Part shown: positions 5,427 through 8,140 of the stretch, piece after piece
Layout: each line of letters opens with the position of its first letter
Position numbering within the stretch: the first letter of the stretch is position 1
NCBI GenBank assembly: GCA_030622395.1
Contig: JAUXGF010000108.1
Span: 1 to 8,140, forward strand
DNA: 8,140 nt
Origin: Calditrichaceae bacterium
GTDB lineage: Bacteria > Calditrichota > Calditrichia > Calditrichales > Calditrichaceae
Direction: 5' to 3'
Notes under the pieces: model-generated
Database searches by the model: none
What the model was told of the DNA's origin: nothing
What the model saw: only the letters and a program-made list of their open reading frames with translations
Translations under genes and position numbers: made by a program

Positions 5427-5656
5427 CGTGGGTTAAATGCCCTGCAAAATACACTGGGGTTTTAACCCCTATCTTTGTCAACAACTCTCAACCCCATATT
5501 TTTCTATAAATAACTGGTATTCTTCTGCAATGGCATACAAAACTTCCGTTTATTAATTGGGGTTAAAACCCCAATTTTAGGGAATTAATTAGGCCCCACG
5601 AGATAAATCTCGTGGCAATTCAGGTAAATCTCATGGTGATTCAGGTAAATCATACC
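5364..5656. repeat. Composite inverted-repeat element (REPIN/MITE-like)
   Basis: The left arm (5364-5469) holds three contiguous 21-bp units, an 8-bp-stem palindrome CCACGAGA-TTTA-TCTCGTGG (5412-5431) and GGGGTT-TT-AACCCC (5456-5469). The right arm (about 5555-5656), read in reverse complement, has the same parts in the same order: palindrome AATTGGGGTT-AA-AACCCCAATT (5555-5576), CCACGAGA-TAAA-TCTCGTGG (5596-5615), then two 21-bp units and a partial third, increasingly degenerate. The arms are joined by an 85-bp centre (5470-5554) with no ORF. Inverted pairs of palindromic units suggest a REPIN mobilised by a RAYT (TnpA_REP) transposase, or a MITE. No transposase lies in the window, and no target-site duplication was established. 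Confidence 0.8.
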
Positions 5657-5799
5657 CTTATGAAATAAATTATTTAATTCCCCATCCCTTTCAGAGGTTT
5701 TACAATGCTTGATATTTTTCCTTTTGAATTTTGAAAGTTTTTTTGTATTTTTATCTTTTTATTTTAGAATTTTAAGTAGTATAAAAAAGGGGTTGGAAA
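5657..5799. promoter_or_regulatory. AT-rich upstream region of the barrel protein gene
   Basis: This T-rich leader lies in front of the gene at 5800. TTGAAT (5724-5729) and TATTTT (5746-5751), 16 bp apart, are a weak promoter candidate that gives a leader of roughly 40 nt. TATAAA at 5780-5785 is too close to the ribosome binding site (AAGGGG, 5787-5792) to act as a -10 for a leadered mRNA. The assignment is tentative. Confidence 0.25.
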
Positions 5800-6258
5800 A
5801 TGCGTAATAAGATCATAATACCAATTGTCTTTTTCACTTTATGTAACATGGTAAACGCTCAATCCGGGGGCTTTGGTTTAGGCATAATAATTGGAGAGCC
5901 TACCGGTATAAGTTTAAAAGCATGGCAGAGCGGCAGAACGGCAATCGACGGCGCGGCAGCCTGGTCGCTCGGCGACAAGGGTTCGTTTCATTTGCATGCC
6001 AATTTTTTATTCCATAACTATGAGTTAATAAAAGTTGCTAAAGGGAGTTTACCATTTTATTATGGAATCGGCGGTCGATTTCAAAAGGGCGGTAATGACA
6101 GCGCTAATATTGGAGTCCGCGTCCCGCTCGGTTTAAATTACATTTTTGCCTCGCATCCTTTTGACGCTTTTTTCGAAATTGTTCCAACTCTGGATCTTTT
6201 CCCTGATACGGATTTTGACATAGACGTGGCAATAGGGTTTAGATATTTTTTTAGATAA
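5800..6258 (+). CDS. Small outer-membrane beta-barrel protein (DUF3996-like)
   Basis: The protein has 152 residues. ATG 5800 follows AAGGGG (5787-5792) with a 7-nt spacer. A signal peptide (MRNKIIIPIVFFTLCNMVNA) ends at A20|Q21. The mature part alternates short amphipathic strands: 'GFGLGIIIGEPTGISLKAW', 'AIDGAAAWSLGD', 'SFHLHANFLFHNY', 'PFYYGIGGRF', 'NIGVRVPLGLNYIF', 'FDAFFEIVPTLDLF' and 'DIDVAIGFRYFFR'. The Gly-Glu-Pro-Thr-Gly-Ile turn near the start and the aromatic C-terminal strand fit small eight-stranded barrels of the DUF3996/BAPKO_0422 type. The function of these proteins is unknown and they may be structural. The gene is single and converges on the porin gene with a shared terminator. 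Confidence 0.82.
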   Translation: MRNKIIIPIVFFTLCNMVNAQSGGFGLGIIIGEPTGISLKAWQSGRTAIDGAAAWSLGDKGSFHLHANFLFHNYELIKVAKGSLPFYYGIGGRFQKGGNDSANIGVRVPLGLNYIFASHPFDAFFEIVPTLDLFPDTDFDIDVAIGFRYFFR

Positions 6259-6519
6259 GCAGTCCGTTTCGATCACAATGGTCAGGCTGTTGCGCATAAT
6301 TAGCCGCTCCCAAGAGGGATTCTTCGCATCCGCTCAGCATGACAGTGCGTATCTGTCATGCTGAACAGGGTAGCATCTCGCATTTGTTTGACACAGGGAC
6401 GCTGTGCCGCAAACAGCACTGATCTACACTGAATTTAAAGATTTTAGATAATTTGAAATTACCCACACTATTCGACATAGACCCATAAAATTATTTAATT
6501 GCAAAAACGCAGTCCCGGT
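6259..6519. other. Convergent intergenic spacer with dispersed-repeat remnants
   Basis: No gene is visible. Apart from the 12-bp stem at 6334-6364, the stretch contains a small CACAG-GGACG-CTGTG hairpin (6392-6406). GTCCC-GGTA-GGGAC (6512-6525) overlaps the left foot of the terminator and could compete with it. The GATTCTTCGCATCCGCTCAG and TAGCATCTCGCA stretches on either side of the long stem resemble dispersed intergenic motifs known from many bacterial genomes. Confidence 0.5.
6334..6364. repeat. Perfect 12-bp inverted repeat (intergenic palindromic element)
   Basis: TCAGCATGACAG (6334-6345) and CTGTCATGCTGA (6353-6364) are exact inverse complements around the 7-nt loop TGCGTAT. The outer flanks are loosely similar as inverted copies. 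No T-run follows on either strand. The TGTCATGCTGA core resembles a dispersed intergenic palindrome, so this is probably a mobile or remnant repeat unit and not a terminator. Confidence 0.75.
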
Positions 6520-6579
6520 AGGGACATTTGATAATAGCCCACCCCGATTCATCGGGAGGGGCTATTTTCAATCGTCCCT
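6520..6579. terminator. Long bidirectional terminator hairpin between convergent genes
   Basis: The core is AATAGCCC (6533-6540) paired with GGGCTATT (6559-6566), a 2x2 internal loop, CCCGA (6543-6547) paired with TCGGG (6552-6556), and a TTCA loop. Pairing continues outwards to AGGGAC/GTCCCT, with 18 of 21 positions matched from 6520 to 6540 against 6559 to 6579. A short TTTT lies at the plus-strand edge (6565-6568), and the minus-strand transcript has only a weak U-tract. The position between the barrel gene (+) and the porin gene (-, stop at 6596) fits termination of both. Confidence 0.7.
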
Positions 6580-6595
6580 GGGCTAAGCCCCCTGT

Positions 6596-7651
6596 TTAAA
6601 AGACAATTTGAAACTGTATATATGCCGTCATATTATCAATTTCGTCTCCGGCTTCCTGCGGTATAACAACGGCGGCGGTAATTTTAGAATTGATTTTACC
6701 GGCAAACTGTTTATATGAAATTCCCGCTGTAATATAATTGGTTTCGTCGTCTTTGCCTAAATTGGAATCCGTATTAGGATCAAGCGTTTCAAAACGCGCT
6801 AAAAGTTCAACATTCGGTGTGATTCCATAAGCGGCAAACACGTAATATCCTAACATAGATTTATCGACCCATTTATTTTTTACCGTATCCTCTTGCGCTT
6901 CAGGCTTTGTTAGACCAATAACTTCGGCTTTAATGCGCAAGGGCTTGGGTTCATAGTAAACATAGCCGGAATACGTTGTGTATTCGTTTATATCTTTGTT
7001 GCCGATTCCGAAATGTCCGCCGGTTTCCAATCCTTTTACGGCTTTAGGTTTATAAATCAACATTCCGCTGGCTGCAAGAGATTCGTTTTGCTTTCTTCCT
7101 GTTGCGTCGTCGCCCTGGCGCGCCCGCAGATTAAAACTGCCGTCGCCATTGTGCAGGAATAGACGAACTTCCAGATCGCTGAATTTCCCTCTGAACTCCG
7201 CGCCGTAATCACGGTAATCGCTGCCAACTGTATTTTTTGTCCAATAGATTGCCGACTGGGCGCGATCTATGATATCGATTTTAGTGTGCGAAGTATTTGC
7301 GCCCCCTCTTGGACTGGCACCGACAAAACGACCCATACGAATGTGCATATCCGGCGTAAAATAATACTCAATACGAGCGTCACACAATTTAGCGTTGATC
7401 GCTTCAACCTGAATGTATCCTTTAATTTTATCGCCGATGTTTGTATAATAACGAACCCTGATCCGTCTTAACCCAAATCCAAATTGATTACCAGTTGAGT
7501 CTGTGTCAGAAGCCTGTCCAAAACTTCCCCAGACTTGAATCGTGCCCCCGAACTTAGATTCAATTTTCACATCATCGTCACCGGCAAGTGAAAATGCGCT
7601 AAAAGCAAATACTAAAATTAATGAAAACAGCAATATTGTAATTTTTCTCAT
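6596..7651 (-). CDS. Outer-membrane porin, OprO/OprP (phosphate-selective porin) family
   Basis: The protein has 351 residues. I use ATG 7651, behind AAAGGA (7660-7665, 8-nt spacer), because the signal peptide begins there (MRKITILLFSLILVFAFSAF, cut after S-L-A23). A TTG ten codons upstream only adds a hydrophilic stretch encoded by the ribosome binding site region. The mature protein opens with 'FGGTIQVWGSFGQ', then 'FGLRRIRVRYYTNIGDKIKG', 'ARIEYYFTPDMHIRMGRF' and 'DIIDRAQSAIYW', the order found in OprP-type porins, and continues with many amphipathic beta strands. It ends in 'AYIQFQIVF' with the C-terminal Phe used for barrel insertion. It should form a diffusion pore, and anion or phosphate selectivity cannot be decided here. 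It lies 70 bp downstream of the methyltransferase gene on the same strand and ends at the shared hairpin. Confidence 0.85.
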   Translation of the reverse strand: MRKITILLFSLILVFAFSAFSLAGDDDVKIESKFGGTIQVWGSFGQASDTDSTGNQFGFGLRRIRVRYYTNIGDKIKGYIQVEAINAKLCDARIEYYFTPDMHIRMGRFVGASPRGGANTSHTKIDIIDRAQSAIYWTKNTVGSDYRDYGAEFRGKFSDLEVRLFLHNGDGSFNLRARQGDDATGRKQNESLAASGMLIYKPKAVKGLETGGHFGIGNKDINEYTTYSGYVYYEPKPLRIKAEVIGLTKPEAQEDTVKNKWVDKSMLGYYVFAAYGITPNVELLARFETLDPNTDSNLGKDDETNYITAGISYKQFAGKINSKITAAVVIPQEAGDEIDNMTAYIQFQIVF

Positions 7652-7721
7652 AATTACATTCCTTTCGTTATAATATTTCAATCCAACAATTCAATAATTC
7701 ATTAATTCAATTCTTCATTTT

Positions 7722-8140
7722 TTAATCTTCTCCGCTATAATGCCTTTGCCGGATTACTTCATAAAGGATTACCGCAGCGGATACTGAAGCGTTTAACGAA
7801 TTAACCTTTCCATATTGAGGGATCGAAATGGATGCATCGCATAAATCCACTAAATTCTTACGCACTCCCCTGCCTTCGCTGCCAATAATGACTGCCGCCG
7901 ATTTTTTTAGATCCACTTCATAGATATTCTTTTTGGCGCCTGACGCTGCGGCATAAGTGGGAATGTTTGTTTGGCGCAGCGATTCAATTAAATTCGGGAT
8001 ATCGCCCGCTTGATATAATTTTATATTAAACAAAGCCCCGGCCGAAGTTTTTGCCGTTGTAGCGTTGATTTGGGCGCTGCCTTTTTGCGGTATTACAATT
8101 ATATCTACAGCGGTAATTTCTGCGGTGCGCAGTATGGCTC
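7722..8140 (-). CDS. C-terminal part of SpoU/TrmH-family RNA 2'-O-methyltransferase (partial, runs off right edge)
   Basis: The last 139 residues are visible, and the frame stays open to the window edge, beyond a TTG at 8033 that is not a real start. All three SpoU motifs of the trefoil-knot (SPOUT) fold are present: motif 1 'AILRTAEITAVDIIVIPQ' at the edge with the following 'SAQINATTAKTSAGAL', motif 2 'AAVIIGSEGRGVRKNLVDLC' and motif 3 'ISIPQYGKVNSLNASVSAAV'. The enzyme transfers methyl from S-adenosylmethionine to a ribose 2'-OH. The closest named relatives by motif are RlmB (23S rRNA Gm2251) and similar rRNA enzymes, but the N-terminal substrate-binding domain is outside the window, so the exact target is open. 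The porin gene follows after 70 bp on the same strand. Confidence 0.92.
   Translation of the reverse strand, partial: AILRTAEITAVDIIVIPQKGSAQINATTAKTSAGALFNIKLYQAGDIPNLIESLRQTNIPTYAAASGAKKNIYEVDLKKSAAVIIGSEGRGVRKNLVDLCDASISIPQYGKVNSLNASVSAAVILYEVIRQRHYSGED

Noticed and set aside
7667..7672. TATAAC on the minus strand as -10 of the porin gene, with TTGAAT 16 bp upstream
   Set aside because: The start would fall within the AAAGGA site at 7660-7665, leaving no functional leader.
7652..7681. TTG start extending the porin by 10 residues
   Set aside because: The added residues are hydrophilic, are encoded by the ribosome binding site region and precede a complete signal peptide that starts at 7651.

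Overview
The window looks like a chromosomal segment of an AT-rich, Gram-negative bacterium of the FCB type (Bacteroidota, Ignavibacteria/Calditrichota, Cloacimonadota, Marinimicrobia and similar lineages). The evidence is protein content only, because no rRNA or tRNA gene is present: a secreted propeller-type protein with a GPxNVGGRTRA motif, a FISUMP (Fibrobacter succinogenes major paralogous) lipoprotein, three lipoboxes, an outer-membrane barrel and a porin ending in Phe. Most of the genes use an AAAGGAG-like ribosome binding site. The phylum is an inference and is not proven.

Layout. Positions 1-934 hold a minus-strand pair: a small Cys-rich lipoprotein followed by the N-terminus of a membrane-anchored or secreted protein that runs off the left edge. 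An AT-rich divergent spacer (935-1276) separates them from a plus-strand DUF4136 lipoprotein (1277-1810) and a FISUMP lipoprotein (2068-3117). A ~150-170 bp repeat follows each of these two genes, so the FISUMP gene sits between direct repeats. Next is a VapBC-type toxin-antitoxin module (3686-4260) with a near-consensus promoter and a 22-bp palindromic operator candidate. It is bracketed by a different 44-bp direct repeat (42/44 identical). A GNAT acetyltransferase gene (4423-5265) follows and is interrupted by an in-frame TAA at codon 23.

From 5364 to 5656 there is a composite inverted-repeat element made of tandem 21-bp units and palindromes, without coding capacity. It resembles REP/REPIN or MITE-type elements. 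A small outer-membrane barrel gene (5800-6258, +) converges on a porin gene (6596-7651, -), with a long, probably bidirectional terminator hairpin at 6520-6579. The right edge holds the C-terminal 139 residues of a SpoU/TrmH-family RNA 2'-O-methyltransferase, upstream of the porin on the same strand.

How the parts relate. Four or five products are envelope proteins (lipoproteins, barrel, porin, secreted propeller), but nothing in the sequence shows that they form one pathway. The middle section (about 1.85-5.7 kb) is accessory: single-gene or two-gene units separated by dispersed repeats, one toxin-antitoxin pair, one decayed gene and one non-coding repeat element. I did not find a clearly new defence or metabolic system. 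The most distinctive signals are the repeat-bracketed cassettes and the composite inverted repeat.
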